A stretch of DNA of 64,000 nt from Gammaproteobacteria bacterium (GTDB lineage: Bacteria > Pseudomonadota > Gammaproteobacteria > Steroidobacterales > Steroidobacteraceae): assembly GCA_009926865.1 (NCBI GenBank), contig RFOD01000001.1, forward strand, positions 150,019 to 214,018, given 5' to 3'. A model generated the notes under the pieces. It made no database searches and was not told the DNA's origin. It worked only from the letters and a program-made list of their open reading frames with translations. Made by a program: the position numbers and the translations under genes. How positions within the stretch are numbered: the first letter of the stretch is position 1; every line of letters begins with the position of its first letter. Below, one piece after another: positions 22,068-34,956 of this stretch.

Positions 22068-23507
22068 CTAGCCGATCACCGCCTCGCACAGCGAGAGCAA
22101 GGTATTCGGCAAAAGACCCAGCGCTACCACGATGGCGGCGTTCACGAGCAAAACGCCCCGTTCTGCGGTGCTACAGGTTGATCGCGGAAAATCACCGGGT
22201 GCATCGAAATACATCAGCTTGATGACGCGCAAGCAGTAATACAAACCGACGACGGAAATGAGGGCGGCAATCACCACGAGCTCAGTCGCATTCACCGCCC
22301 ATAAGGCCTGAAAAATCTGCAACTTCGCCCAGAACCCCACGAATAGTGGCATCCCACCCACCGAGAACATCATCACCATCATCGCGAGCGCGAGCATGGG
22401 ATCGCGCGCATGCAAGCCTTTGTAGTGATCAAAATGATCTGCTTCAAATCCCGCGGGACTCGCTAGCAGCACCACTCCGAACGCACCGAGTGTGGTGATG
22501 ATATAGGCCAAGGTGTAAAACAGCGCCGCTTCCACGCCCTGCTCCGAGCCCGCCACAAATCCCAGCAAAATAAAGCCCACATTCCCGATCGCCGAATAGG
22601 CAAGTAGCCGCTTCATATTAGTCTGGGCGACCGCGACCACATTACCTAAGAAAAGCGACAGGACGGCAATGATAGTCAGCATCTGCATCCAACTGGTCGC
22701 AACGCCTCCCAGCGCCTCGACCAGCAGTCGGTAGGCTAAGGCAAATGAGCCGATCTTTGGCGCCGAGGCAATCAGCAAGGTCACCGAACTCGGTGCACCG
22801 TGATAGACATCCGGTACCCACATATGAAACGGCACTGCACCAAATTTGAATGCGACACCCACCACGAGAAAAACGAGTCCCATGATCAAGCCGAGGCTGG
22901 GAACACCCCGTAGGGAATCTGCGATATCAGAAAATAGCAAACTGCCGCTCATGCCGTAGACGAGTGACATTCCGTACAACAAGCAGCCCGAGGCAATCGC
23001 ACCCAGCACGAAATATTTGATGGCCGACTCAGCAGCGATACCCGAGTCGCGATTAAAGGCGACCAGCGCATACAAAGACAGTGATAACAGTTCGATCCCC
23101 ATGTACATGGAGAGCAAACTCCCTGCCGAGATCATCACGCAAATACCGAGTAAGGCGCTTAAGGTAAGGACGTAGTACTCACCTTTGAGCAATCCGCGTG
23201 CATCCAAATAGTGCCGTGAATAGAGCAAGCCAACCGCAATGAACAAAAATGCGAACAACTTGAGCATGTTACCGAGCGGGTCGGCGACATACATCCCAGA
23301 GAACAAGGTGACTGAACTGGACACGTCGGCATAACGAGCCGTCAATGCCGCCCCAATCACCAAGGCGGCTAGCGTCAATGTCGGCGTCAATCGTCGACTT
23401 GCCTGACCGGCAAAGGCATCAACCAACAAAATGACGCACAGGGCAACCGTGAGATAGATCTCCGGTATCGCAGGTGCCAGTGAGGCGAGTGTCAGTGTGC
23501 TTGTCAT
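22068..23507 (-). CDS. nuoN: NADH-quinone oxidoreductase subunit N
   Basis: Proton_antipo_M domain; first position upstream of nuoM in nuo cluster. Confidence 0.97.
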   Translation of the reverse strand: MTSTLTLASLAPAIPEIYLTVALCVILLVDAFAGQASRRLTPTLTLAALVIGAALTARYADVSSSVTLFSGMYVADPLGNMLKLFAFLFIAVGLLYSRHYLDARGLLKGEYYVLTLSALLGICVMISAGSLLSMYMGIELLSLSLYALVAFNRDSGIAAESAIKYFVLGAIASGCLLYGMSLVYGMSGSLLFSDIADSLRGVPSLGLIMGLVFLVVGVAFKFGAVPFHMWVPDVYHGAPSSVTLLIASAPKIGSFALAYRLLVEALGGVATSWMQMLTIIAVLSLFLGNVVAVAQTNMKRLLAYSAIGNVGFILLGFVAGSEQGVEAALFYTLAYIITTLGAFGVVLLASPAGFEADHFDHYKGLHARDPMLALAMMVMMFSVGGMPLFVGFWAKLQIFQALWAVNATELVVIAALISVVGLYYCLRVIKLMYFDAPGDFPRSTCSTAERGVLLVNAAIVVALGLLPNTLLSLCEAVIG

Positions 23508-23531
23508 GCCTAGTCCGTCGTCATAGTCCCA

Positions 23532-25025
23532 TCAAGGAATGATTTTGCTCGTCATCAGCTGCTCGACCAGATGCTGTACGGAGACCTGCATCACTTCCAG
23601 CAAGGGCGCAGGCCAGATACCGAGCAACAACACGCCAATCGCCAGCAGTGTCAGTACGAAAAATTCACGTCCGTTTAGATCTTCGAGGGCAGCGACCTGC
23701 TCATTGGCCACGGGCCCGAACATCACGCGCTTTACCAACCATAGGGTGTACGCCGCGCCGAGGATGAGTGTCGTCGCCGCGATAAAGGCGTACCAGAAAT
23801 TTGCCTTGAACGCCGCCAAGATCACTAGAAACTCCCCTACGAAACCCGAAGTACCTGGTAAACCTGCGTTGGCCATCGCGAAAAGCACCATGAACGCGCC
23901 AAAGACTGGCATACGGTTGATCACCCCACCGTAGGCGCTGATCTCTCGGCTGTGCACGCGGTCATACATCACGCCGACGCACAGGAACATCGCGCCTGAG
24001 ATCAAACCGTGCGACACCATCTGCACCAGCGCACCATCGATCCCCATACCGGCGCCCTGTAGCTCACCCGTCGTCGACAGAATACCGAACGCAAGGAAAC
24101 AACCCAGCGTCACAAAGCCCATGTGCGCGATCGATGAGTACGCGATGAGCTTTTTCATGTCGGTCTGCACCAGCGCCACAAAGCCGATATACGCCACAGC
24201 GATTAACGACAGAACGATCATGAAGAGATCCAATTCACGCGCGGCATCAGGCGTAATCGGCAACGAAAATCGTAGAAATCCATAACCGCCGAGTTTGAGC
24301 ATGATGGCCGCCAGTACCACGGACCCACCCGTGGGTGCTTCCACGTGAGCATCGGGTAACCACGTGTGCACCGGCACCATCGGCACCTTGACTGCAAACG
24401 CGGCGAAAAATGCGAGAAAGATCCACCACTGCTCCACGCGACCTAACGGCAAGCCATGCAAGGCTGCAATGTCGTAGCTTCCGGCTTGCAGGTACATGTA
24501 GATGAGCGCCACCAGCATGAAGACCGAGCCTAGGAACGTGTAGAGAAAGAACTTAATTGTGGCGTACACCCGCCGCGGACCGCCCCAGATACCAATGATC
24601 AAAAACATGGGGATCAATAAGGCTTCCCACAAAAAGTAGAACAGCAAGCCATCAAGCGCCGCAAAGACCCCGATCATCAGACCTTCTAAAATCAGAAAAG
24701 CGGCAAAGTATTGTGATGGCCGCTTTTCAATCACCGTCCATCCGGCAATGATCACGGGAATCGTGACGAATGTCGTCAATAAAATCAGCGGTAAGGAAAT
24801 GGTGGCGTTAAAGAACGGAATCCACGGCTGTTGCTCGACAAACTGAAACTCGGCCGTTGAGACATCAAAGCCCGTATAGAGCGGTATCGATAGCCCAAAG
24901 GTCAGTACCGCGATGGCCAACGCCAGCCACCGACCGAGTTCGATTCGACGATCGCCCAGCGCAAGCACCGCGATGCCACCGAGAATCGGTAGCCACATCA
25001 CACTAGAGAGAACGGGGAATTGCAT
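23532..25025 (-). CDS. nuoM: NADH-quinone oxidoreductase subunit M
   Basis: PMVPVHTWLPDAHVEAPTGGSVVLAAIMLKLGGYGFLRF. Confidence 0.98.
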   Translation of the reverse strand: MQFPVLSSVMWLPILGGIAVLALGDRRIELGRWLALAIAVLTFGLSIPLYTGFDVSTAEFQFVEQQPWIPFFNATISLPLILLTTFVTIPVIIAGWTVIEKRPSQYFAAFLILEGLMIGVFAALDGLLFYFLWEALLIPMFLIIGIWGGPRRVYATIKFFLYTFLGSVFMLVALIYMYLQAGSYDIAALHGLPLGRVEQWWIFLAFFAAFAVKVPMVPVHTWLPDAHVEAPTGGSVVLAAIMLKLGGYGFLRFSLPITPDAARELDLFMIVLSLIAVAYIGFVALVQTDMKKLIAYSSIAHMGFVTLGCFLAFGILSTTGELQGAGMGIDGALVQMVSHGLISGAMFLCVGVMYDRVHSREISAYGGVINRMPVFGAFMVLFAMANAGLPGTSGFVGEFLVILAAFKANFWYAFIAATTLILGAAYTLWLVKRVMFGPVANEQVAALEDLNGREFFVLTLLAIGVLLLGIWPAPLLEVMQVSVQHLVEQLMTSKIIP

Positions 25026-25043
25026 CTGAAGTCTCGCCTTCGC

Positions 25044-27085
25044 TTAGCCTACGAACAGGAACCAGCCGAGCAAGGCGGCAAGCCCGATCATCATCCAAAA
25101 AGCGTAAGAGTAGAGATATCCCGTCTGTACGCGACGCACGATGCCGCCCAACGCCGCCACCGCCGACGCCGAGCCGTTGACCGCCAGACCGTCAATGAGG
25201 GTTTGATCCCCTACCCGCCAGAACCACCGCCCCAAGCCGCGACTACCCGCAGCGAGTACGTTTTCATTGAACCAATCAAAATAATACTTCTGCTCAAGTA
25301 AGGGCCGTATGGGAGCGAAAACGCTCGCCAAGCGTGCCAGCGTCTGAGGTGAGCGTAAGTACAGGTACCACGCAAGTAGCACACCGACCAAAGCTAACCA
25401 GAACGGCGGATGTAACGGCGCCTGTAAGGCAAACGAGAGCGGATCATGGAAATGCGAGGCGAGCTCCCTGAGCACGTCATTCTCGGGCGCGACCTGAATC
25501 GCATCGGCTAAGGCCCCACCGAAGAGCACGGGTTGGACGGTCAGATACCCAATGGCGATGGACGGAATGGCCAATAAAACCAGCGGCAAGGTCACGACCC
25601 ACGGGCTCTCATGTGGTGTGCCATGACCATGGTCGGCGTGCCCGTGCTCATCGTGATGGGCGTCATCATGATGGGCGTGATCATGCGTAGCATGGGCTTG
25701 CGCGGATTCCGCCCAGCGAGCTTGCCCATGGAAGGTCATGAATAACATGCGTAGAACGCCGTGATAAATACGCCGATCAACACACACCAGTACGCGTAAG
25801 TCGCGCCCCAACGGGCAGACTCATGTACGGATTCAATAATAAAATCTTTGGAGTAAAAGCCTGAGAGTAACGGTGTGCCGATCAGCGCCAACGCACCGAT
25901 CCAGCAAGTGATCGCGGTAATCGGCATCACCTTGGCAAGCCCACCCATCTTGCGCATGTCCTGCTCGTGGTGCATGCCGATGATGACTGAGCCAGCTGCC
26001 AAGAACAGCAAGGCCTTGAAGAACGCATGCGTCATCAAGTGGAAAATAGCCGCTGAATACGCTGATGCACCAAGCGCTACCGTCATATAACCCAATTGCG
26101 ACAGTGTGGAATACGCGACCACACGTTTAATGTCGTTGTTGATGATGCCGAGAAAGCCCATGAAGAGCGCTGTCGTCGCGCCAATCACCAGAACGAAAGA
26201 CAGTGCTACCGCCGACTGCTCAAAGAGCGGCGAGAGGCGTGCCACCATATAGATACCCGCGGTCACCATGGTGGCCGCGTGAATCAACGCAGAGATCGGT
26301 GTCGGACCTTCCATCGAATCGGGCAGCCACACATGTAGCGGTACCTGCGCCGATTTACCCATGGCACCAATGAATAACAGAATACAGATCAAGGTGATGG
26401 CCGACACCGCGACATCGCCCCCAAGGGATAGCTGCGACGTCGCAATGTGTGGTGCCGCCGCAAACGCGTCTTGGTAATCCAAAGAACCCGTGAAATAGAC
26501 GATGCCAGCAATACCCAGCACAAACCCAAAGTCACCTACACGATTGACGAGAAACGCTTTCATGTTGGCGAACACCGCGCTCGGTCGGGTGTACCAGAAG
26601 CCGATCAAGAGATATGACACCACCCCTACCGCTTCCCAGCCGAAGAACAGCTGCATGAAGTTGTTGGACATCACCAACATCAACATGGCAAAGGTGAAAA
26701 GTGAGATATAGGCAAAAAATCTTTGATAACCCTCGTCTTCATGCATGTAGCCGATGGTGTAAACGTGTACACAAAAGGACACAAACGTGACGACGCACAT
26801 CATGAGCGCGGAGAGTGAGTCCACCAAGAAACCCACTTCCATGCGGATACCATCGGATACCAGCCAGGTGTAGACCGTTTCGTTATACACCGGCACCGCG
26901 CCGGTGAAGACCTGCCAAGCCACTTGCGCAGACAACACAAACGACGCACCGACCGCTGCGATCGTTACCAAATGCGCGGCGCGACGTCCGATCCAGCGTC
27001 CGAATAGACCCGCAGCCATCGCTGCCGCCAGTGGCATCAAGACGATCGCGAGTAAGATTTGTGGGCTCAACATCTGTTCGGTCAT
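25044..27085 (-). CDS. nuoL: NADH-quinone oxidoreductase subunit L, frameshifted
   Basis: ORFs 25736..27085 and 25044..25811 join within conserved FITAFY..RMLFMTFHG; VPLHVWLPDSMEGPTPISALIHAATMVTAG. Confidence 0.97.
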
Positions 27086-27090
27086 GGTGC

Positions 27091-27396
27091 TTAGCCCTTC
27101 AGCGTATCGAGATCTTCAACGTTGATGCTGCGGCGCTCACGGAATAACACCACCAGAATCGCAAGCCCAATGGCCGCCTCCGCTGCCGCAACCGTCAACA
27201 CAAAGAAGACAAAGACCTGGCCATCAAGATCACCGAGGAATCGCGAAAACGACACGAAACTGAAGTTCACGGCGAGCAGCATCAGCTCGATACACATGAG
27301 CAGCAGGATGACGTTTTTACGATTGAGGAAAATACCGGCAATCGCCAAAGCAAATAGCACCCCAGAGAGCGTAAGCATATGCTGCAGCGTAATCAT
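27091..27396 (-). CDS. nuoK: NADH-quinone oxidoreductase subunit K
   Basis: [31 protein letters not shown]. Confidence 0.98.
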   Translation of the reverse strand: MITLQHMLTLSGVLFALAIAGIFLNRKNVILLLMCIELMLLAVNFSFVSFSRFLGDLDGQVFVFFVLTVAAAEAAIGLAILVVLFRERRSINVEDLDTLKG

Positions 27397-28037
27397 GACT
27401 GGCCCTCTTCTGCCGAGGCTGCCGACTCGCCACTCGATTTAGCCTTGGGGCCTAAGCCTTTGACGAGACGGACCCGATCCTCACGCCGCACCGCTACCTG
27501 CTTCGCCACATCCTGCGGCTTCAAGCCAGGGCGTCGACGCATCGTCAAAGTAATGGCGGCCACAATCGCCACTAGCAATACGACCGAGGCCAACTCAAAA
27601 GGATAGACGTATTGCGTGTAGAGCACCTCGCCCAGTTCACGCGTGTTACTCACCTCAGCAGAGCGCGCCACCGCCCCTTGCGTCGCATCAATCCCCAGAC
27701 CGCGGAACCAAAAGACGCCGACCATTTGCACGATCACTGCGAGCGCCGTCAGCCAGCCGAGCCAAGCGTAGCGAGCGAACCCCTGTCGCAGCGAGGTCGT
27801 ATTGAGATCAAGCATCATCACCACGAATAGGAACAGCACCATCACGGCACCGACGTAGACGAGTACCAACACAATCGCCAAGAACTCGGCCTCGATGAGC
27901 AGCCACAAGGCGGCACTCGTAAAAAATGCCAGCACCAAGCTCAGCGCTGAGTACACGGGATTTCGCGCTACGATGACCCCAAGAGCCGAGGCAATCAGCA
28001 CCGCAGAAAAAGCGTAAAACAGAACTTGTACGAACAA
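27393..28037 (-). CDS. nuoJ: NADH-quinone oxidoreductase subunit J
   Basis: [51 protein letters not shown]. Confidence 0.98.
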   Translation of the reverse strand: MFVQVLFYAFSAVLIASALGVIVARNPVYSALSLVLAFFTSAALWLLIEAEFLAIVLVLVYVGAVMVLFLFVVMMLDLNTTSLRQGFARYAWLGWLTALAVIVQMVGVFWFRGLGIDATQGAVARSAEVSNTRELGEVLYTQYVYPFELASVVLLVAIVAAITLTMRRRPGLKPQDVAKQVAVRREDRVRLVKGLGPKAKSSGESAASAEEGQS

Positions 28038-28068
28038 CGCGTATCCCTCGTCAGTAAGCAGCAGATCG

Positions 28069-28554
28069 TCAGCGGTAACGCGCGTCGGCCGCCTTATCGG
28101 CGTCGATCAAGGATGCGTACCGCTCGCCTACCGCTAGCAGCTTATCTTTGGTCATGATGTTTTCGCCGCGATTCTCCATGTGGTACTCATGGATACGCGT
28201 TTCAACAATCGCATCGACTGGACATGCCTCTTCACAAAAGCCGCAGTAGATGCATTTAAAAAGATCAATGTCGTAGCGCGTTGTGCGCCGCGTGCCATCA
28301 TCGGCAACATCCGACTCGATGGTGATAGCCAAAGCGGGACAGACCGCTTCGCACAGCTTGCACGCGATACAACGCTCTTCCCCATTTGCGTAACGGCGCA
28401 AGGCATGTAAGCCGCGAAAACGCGGTGATTGCGGCGTACGCTCTTCGGGATAGTTGATCGTGACTTTTTTACGGAAAAGCGTGCGCGCCGTGACCGAAAG
28501 ACCGGTCAGCAACTCGGTCAACAAAAACGTCTTGATGACACTTTGTACGTTCAT
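28069..28554 (-). CDS. nuoI: NADH-quinone oxidoreductase subunit I
   Basis: Two 4Fe-4S motifs [12 protein letters not shown] and [12 protein letters not shown]. Confidence 0.98.
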   Translation of the reverse strand: MNVQSVIKTFLLTELLTGLSVTARTLFRKKVTINYPEERTPQSPRFRGLHALRRYANGEERCIACKLCEAVCPALAITIESDVADDGTRRTTRYDIDLFKCIYCGFCEEACPVDAIVETRIHEYHMENRGENIMTKDKLLAVGERYASLIDADKAADARYR

Positions 28555-28555
28555 G

Positions 28556-29611
28556 TCAGCGACTCCATGGTCCGACTTGGAAGTAGACCAACAGACCTTC
28601 CACTGCGATCCAAACCAAGGTCACCGGAATCAGGATTTTCCAACCCAGACGCATGATCTGATCATAGCGATAGCGCGGGAAGGTCGCCCGGTACCACATG
28701 AAGCAGGTCAAAAAGAAAAAGAGCTTCAAAAAGAGCCAATGAAAGCCAGGCGCCCCTAGGGCACTGTCCGCACCCAATAAGCCCTCGAAGGGGCTCAACC
28801 ATCCGCCAAGGAAAAACACCGCAGTCAGCGCCGATATCAAAATCATATTGGCGTATTCCGCGAGGAAAAATAACGCAAACGCGATTCCTGAGTATTCCAC
28901 GTGAAAGCCCGCGACGATCTCCGACTCACCTTCGGCGACGTCAAAGGGGGCACGATTCGTTTCTGCGACCCCTGCGATCAAATACACCACGAATAGCGGA
29001 AACAGCCACAGAAAAAACCAGTTGGAAACGCCGCCCTCTTGCGCCCGAATAATATCGCCCAAGTTCAGTGTCCCCGCGGCCATCACCACACCGACTAACG
29101 CAAAGCCCATCGCGATTTCATAGGCGACTACTTGAGCCGCTGAGCGCATAGCGCCAAGGAATGCATACTTAGAGTTCGTAGCCCACCCGGCGAGGATGAC
29201 TCCATAGACGCCCACCGAGGTGAGTGACAAGACGTAGAGCAAACCTGCATCGATATCAGCTATCACCAAAGCAGGGTCAAGCGGCATCACCGCCCAGGCA
29301 GCAAATGCGGGTACCAAGGTGATCGCCGGGGCAATCCTAAACAGCCATTTATTAGAAGCGCTTGGGATCACCACTTCTTTCAGCAGCAACTTGATCACAT
29401 CGGCAAAGGGCTGAAAGATCCCAGGGACTAAGCCAAAGAGACTCCCGACTCGGTTTGGGCCCTTACGTAGCTGCATCCAACCAATGACTTTGCGTTCCCA
29501 CAGAGTGGTAAAGGCGACCGAGAGAATTAGCACCACCGTGACCACCAGAATCCAAAAAGTGGATTGCAGGTAAGTGGGCAAGCTATCCCAATGCGCGAGT
29601 AGGTCTGCCAT
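28556..29611 (-). CDS. nuoH: NADH-quinone oxidoreductase subunit H
   Basis: [45 protein letters not shown]. Confidence 0.98.
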   Translation of the reverse strand: MADLLAHWDSLPTYLQSTFWILVVTVVLILSVAFTTLWERKVIGWMQLRKGPNRVGSLFGLVPGIFQPFADVIKLLLKEVVIPSASNKWLFRIAPAITLVPAFAAWAVMPLDPALVIADIDAGLLYVLSLTSVGVYGVILAGWATNSKYAFLGAMRSAAQVVAYEIAMGFALVGVVMAAGTLNLGDIIRAQEGGVSNWFFLWLFPLFVVYLIAGVAETNRAPFDVAEGESEIVAGFHVEYSGIAFALFFLAEYANMILISALTAVFFLGGWLSPFEGLLGADSALGAPGFHWLFLKLFFFLTCFMWYRATFPRYRYDQIMRLGWKILIPVTLVWIAVEGLLVYFQVGPWSR

Positions 29612-31830
29612 CAGAGCTCTCCTCGGGCACGCCGTGCAGTACTCGTCGCCTGCAAGGCGGGGCTACGCCGAAGCACGGCATCGATATCGTACATCGGGAT
29701 ATCCAGCTCACCCGTGTCGATATGCGCGGCATCTTTGATCGCGGCGATAGGCGGTTGATGCTGAGTCAATAATTGTGACGGCACGGCAGAGCCCGCGACG
29801 GATTCGATTTGCGAGGCCAGATGCGCGCGAACGGCTTCTGAGCTCTCGTAGGCAAAGCCCGGTAGATCACACAGGTTCCCGAGTACACGCAAAATTTTCC
29901 AGCCTGGACGCGCTTCGCCCGGCGCACGGGCCGCCGCAGTCTGCGACTGCCACCGCCCCTCCAACGACACATAGCTTCCAGAGGTTTCGACAAACGCCGC
30001 CATGGGTAACAGCAGCGTCGCCTGTGATTTCAAAGACTCAGATGCATACGGCGTAATCGCAATCACCGATCGGGCCTGTGAAAACGCCGCCTCAGCCAAA
30101 GCGGGCTCGGCCAGATCGTGCGCCGGCTCAATCGCCCCGAGTAAAACATAGACGGGTAACTTCGCAGCGAGCATATCGCGTGTATTGAGTCCCACGCGTT
30201 CAGCCAGTCGCGCAACACCACCGACGTCACGATGGGGAACAGCTCCAGCCAGCCACGCGCCGGCGGCATTGGCGCCCTCGGCTAATTCACCCAAGCGGGC
30301 GCTGGTGATACGCGCTAATTCACTCGCAAGCGCCCTCAAGTCCACATAGGCGGGGTGACGGAGTGCCATCGCGCCTAACCAGATAGCGCGTCGCTCACCC
30401 GAGAGTAAGGCTGCAGCTGCTGCGCGATGGGATGCCTGCGGTGTCACCGAATGCAGCCAATTCGCGACCGAAGGCGGTGTCTCCGCAGACAATGATTCAC
30501 ACACCACCCGAATGACGCAGGCGATTTCGTGCGCCCAAGCGTTCGCATCAGCGATGCATTGCGCGGCGACCTCAAAATGATAGTCCCGCGCCACCGCATC
30601 AATGAAAGCGACTTTCGCACCCTGACGCGTCACCGCCTTACGTAATCGATGCCCGAGCATCGGTAGTTCCGAGCGAAGATTTGAGCCGATGACCAAGACG
30701 CCGCTTAAGTGATCCACTTCACTCAAGGCATAACCGAGTGCAGGCTGCCGGGCATCCGCGGCGGCATCACGGAAATCACGTTGGCGTAGCCGATGATCGA
30801 TGTTGGCGCTGCCGAGGGCGATCGCAAGTTCAGCCGCCAAAGCGGCTTCCTCGGTGGTGCTTGAAGGATGTACTAATATGCCGAGCGCTTGACCCGCCGC
30901 CTTCAGTTCTTGGGCCGCGACCTGCAAGGCCTCATCCCAATCCACCTCGCACCAGTCCTTACCCTTTCGCAGTAGTGGTCGAGTCAGCCTATCGTCGGCG
31001 AGTAACCCTTCATAGCTGAAGCGATCTCGATCTGAGATCCACGTTTCATTGATGTCATCATGAGGACGCGGCACCACTCGCTTGAGCTTACCGCGCAACA
31101 CATGGCCATAAAGATTGCTACCAAAGCCGTCGTGCGCCGCGATCAGCGGCGTTTCGCTCATTTCCCAAGAGCGCCCCTGATAGCGAAAGGGTTTGGAGTT
31201 GAGCGCCCCGACTGGGCATAGATCAATGATATTGCCTGATAGCTCATGCTCGACACTGCGCTCAATGTACGTGCCGATCTGCATGTTCTCGCCACGCCCT
31301 GTCGTACCGAGTTCCGGGATACCCGCGATATCGGCACCAAACCGCACACAGCGAGTGCAATGGATGCAGCGAGTCATATCCGTCGAGACTAAGGGACCTA
31401 AATTTTTATCTTTGACTACCCGCTTGCGTTCATTAAATCGCGCGATGTCGCGACCAAATCCCATCGCCAAATCTTGAAGCTCACACTCACCGCCCTGATC
31501 GCAAATTGGACAATCAAGCGGATGGTTGATCAGCAGAAACTCCATGGTGGCCTTTTGTGCGCCGATCGCCACCGGCGAACGGGTATACACTTTCATACCC
31601 TCAACGACAGGCGTCGCACAGGCTGGCAGAGGCTTAGGCGCCTTCTCGACCTCCACCAGGCACATGCGACAGTTCGCAGCGATCGGTAGCTTTTCGTGAT
31701 AACAAAAGCGCGGCACGTACTCACCGATCGAATCGGTGACATGAATAATCATCGAGCCTTTCTTAGCCTGTACCGGCCGGCCGTCCACTTCGAGGTTAAC
31801 GAGATCTTCTGGCGTCGCTGACATGTTCAA
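29611..31830 (-). CDS. nuoG: NADH-quinone oxidoreductase subunit G
   Basis: 2Fe-2S and 4Fe-4S ligands; [14 protein letters not shown]; molybdopterin-oxidoreductase-like C-terminus. Confidence 0.97.
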   Translation of the reverse strand: MNMSATPEDLVNLEVDGRPVQAKKGSMIIHVTDSIGEYVPRFCYHEKLPIAANCRMCLVEVEKAPKPLPACATPVVEGMKVYTRSPVAIGAQKATMEFLLINHPLDCPICDQGGECELQDLAMGFGRDIARFNERKRVVKDKNLGPLVSTDMTRCIHCTRCVRFGADIAGIPELGTTGRGENMQIGTYIERSVEHELSGNIIDLCPVGALNSKPFRYQGRSWEMSETPLIAAHDGFGSNLYGHVLRGKLKRVVPRPHDDINETWISDRDRFSYEGLLADDRLTRPLLRKGKDWCEVDWDEALQVAAQELKAAGQALGILVHPSSTTEEAALAAELAIALGSANIDHRLRQRDFRDAAADARQPALGYALSEVDHLSGVLVIGSNLRSELPMLGHRLRKAVTRQGAKVAFIDAVARDYHFEVAAQCIADANAWAHEIACVIRVVCESLSAETPPSVANWLHSVTPQASHRAAAAALLSGERRAIWLGAMALRHPAYVDLRALASELARITSARLGELAEGANAAGAWLAGAVPHRDVGGVARLAERVGLNTRDMLAAKLPVYVLLGAIEPAHDLAEPALAEAAFSQARSVIAITPYASESLKSQATLLLPMAAFVETSGSYVSLEGRWQSQTAAARAPGEARPGWKILRVLGNLCDLPGFAYESSEAVRAHLASQIESVAGSAVPSQLLTQHQPPIAAIKDAAHIDTGELDIPMYDIDAVLRRSPALQATSTARRARGEL

Positions 31831-33149
31831 GCCGCTGCTTTCTGACCGTCGACGATACTTCGCCCACGATGCTGGATCATGTATTCAAATTCATGGCGGA
31901 AATTTTTGACGAAACTCTGTACTGGCCATGCCGCCGCATCGCCAAGCGCGCAAATCGTATGACCCTCAATTCGGTTGGCGACATCGACCAACAACTGTAG
32001 GTCTTCCATCCGCCCCTCACCGACCACAATGCGTTTGAGCACTCGATTGAGCCACCCTGTTCCCTCACGACACGGGGTGCACTGACCACACGATTCACTC
32101 ATGTAAAAACGTGAAATGCGCTCGAGCGCTCGCACCATGCAGGTCGTCTCATCCATCACGATGACCGCAGCCGAGCCGACCGATGAGCCCACCGCCCGCA
32201 GGGAGTCATAGTCCATGTTCACGCCGAGCATCACCTCGCCCGGAACCACTTTGACAGACGAGCCACCCGGGATAACCGCCTTGAGCTTGCGACCACCGCG
32301 CACACCGCCTGCAATCTCCAGCAAATCTTTGAACGCAATTCCGAGTGGCAACTCGTAGTTACCAGGCTTAGCAACATGACCCGTCACCGAAAAGATGACA
32401 GTGCCTCCGGCATTGGTGGTACCCAATCCCGAAAACCACTCGGGGCCCTTACGCAAAATCGTCGGTACCGAGGCGTAACTTTGTGTGTTATTGATCGTGG
32501 TGGGCTGACCGTAAAGGCCAAACGCGGCGGGGAACGGCGGCTTAAAGCGCGGCTTACCCTGTTTGCCCTCCAAGGACTCTAGTAGCGCGGTCTCCTCACC
32601 ACAGATATAGGCGCCGGCGCCGACGAAGGTATAAAGATCAAAGTCGATACCCGATCCTTGAATGTTTTTACCGAGCAGCCCCGCCTCGTAAGCCTCTTTC
32701 ACCGCGGCTTCAAAACGCGGTACGGGTTCGCCTAAAAACTCACCACGGATGTAGTTGTAGCCCACAGTGGCGCCCATCGCGAAGCCACCGATCGCCATCC
32801 CCTCCACCAATGCATGGGGGTTGTAGCGCAGGATGTCCCGGTCATGACAGGTCCCTGGCTCACTCTCGTCCGAGTTACACACCGCATATTTTTGGACGGG
32901 CGCCTTGCGCGGCATGAAGCTCCATTTAACACCCGTGGGAAAGCCCGCACCGCCACGGCCCCGTAGCCCACTCGCCTTGACCGCCTCAACCACCTGCTCC
33001 GGCGTGTACTCACCCGCCAAGACTTTTTTCCAGGACTGGTATCCGCCTATTTTGAGGTAGCTCTCGAGTGTCCAAGAACGCTCAATCGCCAAAGGCTCAA
33101 AGACCACGAGATTCATCTTCTCGCGCCACTTATCGTCTGCAGGGCTCAT
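31827..33149 (-). CDS. nuoF: NADH-quinone oxidoreductase subunit F
   Basis: [29 protein letters not shown]; start may be internal ([10 protein letters not shown]). Confidence 0.98.
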   Translation of the reverse strand: MSPADDKWREKMNLVVFEPLAIERSWTLESYLKIGGYQSWKKVLAGEYTPEQVVEAVKASGLRGRGGAGFPTGVKWSFMPRKAPVQKYAVCNSDESEPGTCHDRDILRYNPHALVEGMAIGGFAMGATVGYNYIRGEFLGEPVPRFEAAVKEAYEAGLLGKNIQGSGIDFDLYTFVGAGAYICGEETALLESLEGKQGKPRFKPPFPAAFGLYGQPTTINNTQSYASVPTILRKGPEWFSGLGTTNAGGTVIFSVTGHVAKPGNYELPLGIAFKDLLEIAGGVRGGRKLKAVIPGGSSVKVVPGEVMLGVNMDYDSLRAVGSSVGSAAVIVMDETTCMVRALERISRFYMSESCGQCTPCREGTGWLNRVLKRIVVGEGRMEDLQLLVDVANRIEGHTICALGDAAAWPVQSFVKNFRHEFEYMIQHRGRSIVDGQKAAA

Positions 33150-33694
33150 TTAAGTTCATCCAAAATTTGATCGACCTTCTCGGGGGTCAAATTTTCATGG
33201 AATACGTGATCCACCATCATCATGGGCGCACCCGTGCAGGCTGCCAGACACTCTTCCTCTTTTTTGAGGAAAATCCGCTTATCGGGCGTGCTCTCGCCGA
33301 CCTGGATCCCGAGCTTGCGCTCGCAATGCGCCAAAATGTCCTCGCCGCCGTTTAACCAGCAACTGATGTTAGTGCAGACACTGACGTGATGCCGACCGCA
33401 CTCGTGAGTCTCGAACATCGAATAGAAGGTTGCGACTTCGTAGACCTGAATCGACGGTAATTTCAGGTACTGGGCAATCGCATCCATGAGATCGGCGGTT
33501 AAAAATCCATCGTTTTGTTCCTGCACAAACCGCAGCGCCGACAAGGTAGCCGAACGCTGACGACCGAGCGGAAACCGGCCGATCCAATGGTCAATCTCTG
33601 CGCGAGTGTGCGCGCTCAATAATGCCACTTTGTCGCCCTCACCGGTGACGAACTGCTTGCCATCGCTAGTTGGAACAGCGTGCTCTACGCTCAC
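33146..33694 (-). CDS. nuoE: NADH-quinone oxidoreductase subunit E
   Basis: Thioredoxin-like 2Fe-2[23 protein letters not shown]. Confidence 0.97.
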   Translation of the reverse strand: MSVEHAVPTSDGKQFVTGEGDKVALLSAHTRAEIDHWIGRFPLGRQRSATLSALRFVQEQNDGFLTADLMDAIAQYLKLPSIQVYEVATFYSMFETHECGRHHVSVCTNISCWLNGGEDILAHCERKLGIQVGESTPDKRIFLKKEEECLAACTGAPMMMVDHVFHENLTPEKVDQILDELK

Positions 33695-34956
33695 CGATCA
33701 ATCTCCCCGAATACGATATCTTGGGTACCAATCACGGCGACCACATCCGCCAGCATGTGCCCCGTCACCATTTCTTCGAGCGCTGCGATATGCGCGAAGC
33801 CTGGCGCTCGACACTTGAGACGATAGGGTTTGTTGGCCCCATCCGAGACCAAATAAATACCGAACTCGCCTTTGGGTGCCTCAACCGCGGCGTAGGTTTC
33901 CCCTTCGGGCACGCAATAGCCTTCGGTCATCAGCTTAAAGTGATGAATGAGCGATTCCATATCGCCTTTCATATTTTCGCGACGCGGCGGACGAACCTTC
34001 GCGTCGGCCACCATCACTGGACCTGGGTTCTTTTTCAGCCACTCCACGCACTGCGCGACAATACGGTTCGATTGACGCAATTCTTCGATACGTACGAGAT
34101 AGCGATCGTAGCAGTCGCCATTGACGCCTACCGGAATGTCAAAATCGACTTCCTGGTATACCTCATAGGGCTGCTGCTTGCGTAGATCCCAAGCGATCCC
34201 CGAGCCGCGCAACATCGGCCCGCTAAACCCAAGCTGCATCGCGCGCTCTGGACTCACCACGCCGATATTGACCGTGCGTTGCTTCCAAATACGGTTATCG
34301 GTGAGTAGCGTTTCGTACTCGTCAATGGCTTTCGGGAAACGCTGAGTGAAATCTTCAATGAAATCGAGTAACCCTCCCGCACGCGCCTCGTTCAATCGAT
34401 CGGCGTCCTTCTGCGAACGCCAGCGCGACGCCTGATACTTCGGCATCTCAGCGGGTAAGTCACGATGCACACCGCCGGGACGATAGTAAGTCGCGTGCAT
34501 CCGCGTACCTGATACCGCCTCGTAGCAATCCATCAAATCCTCGCGCTCTTTAAAGGCGAGTAAAAAGACCGTCATCGCGCCGATATCGAGCCCGTGCGCA
34601 CCCAGCCACATCAAGTGATTCAGAACGCGTGTGATCTCATCGAACATGACACGGATGTACTGCGCGCGACGTGGCGGCGTCACACCCAAGAGTTTTTCAA
34701 TGGCCAGCACATAGGCGTGCTCGTTACACATCATCGACACGTAATCGAGTCGATCCATATAGCCGATCGACTGATTGAACGGTTTTGACTCTGCAAGCTT
34801 TTCCGTAGCGCGATGCAAAAGACCAATATGTGGATCGGCCTTTTGAATGACCTCGCCTTCCATTTCGAGGACGAGACGCAACACACCGTGGGCAGCCGGA
34901 TGCTGCGGCCCAAAATTCATGGTGTAGGATTGGATCTCAGCCATTTCTTTGCTCAA
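33691..34956 (-). CDS. nuoD: NADH-quinone oxidoreductase subunit D
   Basis: [34 protein letters not shown]. Confidence 0.98.
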   Translation of the reverse strand: MSKEMAEIQSYTMNFGPQHPAAHGVLRLVLEMEGEVIQKADPHIGLLHRATEKLAESKPFNQSIGYMDRLDYVSMMCNEHAYVLAIEKLLGVTPPRRAQYIRVMFDEITRVLNHLMWLGAHGLDIGAMTVFLLAFKEREDLMDCYEAVSGTRMHATYYRPGGVHRDLPAEMPKYQASRWRSQKDADRLNEARAGGLLDFIEDFTQRFPKAIDEYETLLTDNRIWKQRTVNIGVVSPERAMQLGFSGPMLRGSGIAWDLRKQQPYEVYQEVDFDIPVGVNGDCYDRYLVRIEELRQSNRIVAQCVEWLKKNPGPVMVADAKVRPPRRENMKGDMESLIHHFKLMTEGYCVPEGETYAAVEAPKGEFGIYLVSDGANKPYRLKCRAPGFAHIAALEEMVTGHMLADVVAVIGTQDIVFGEIDR

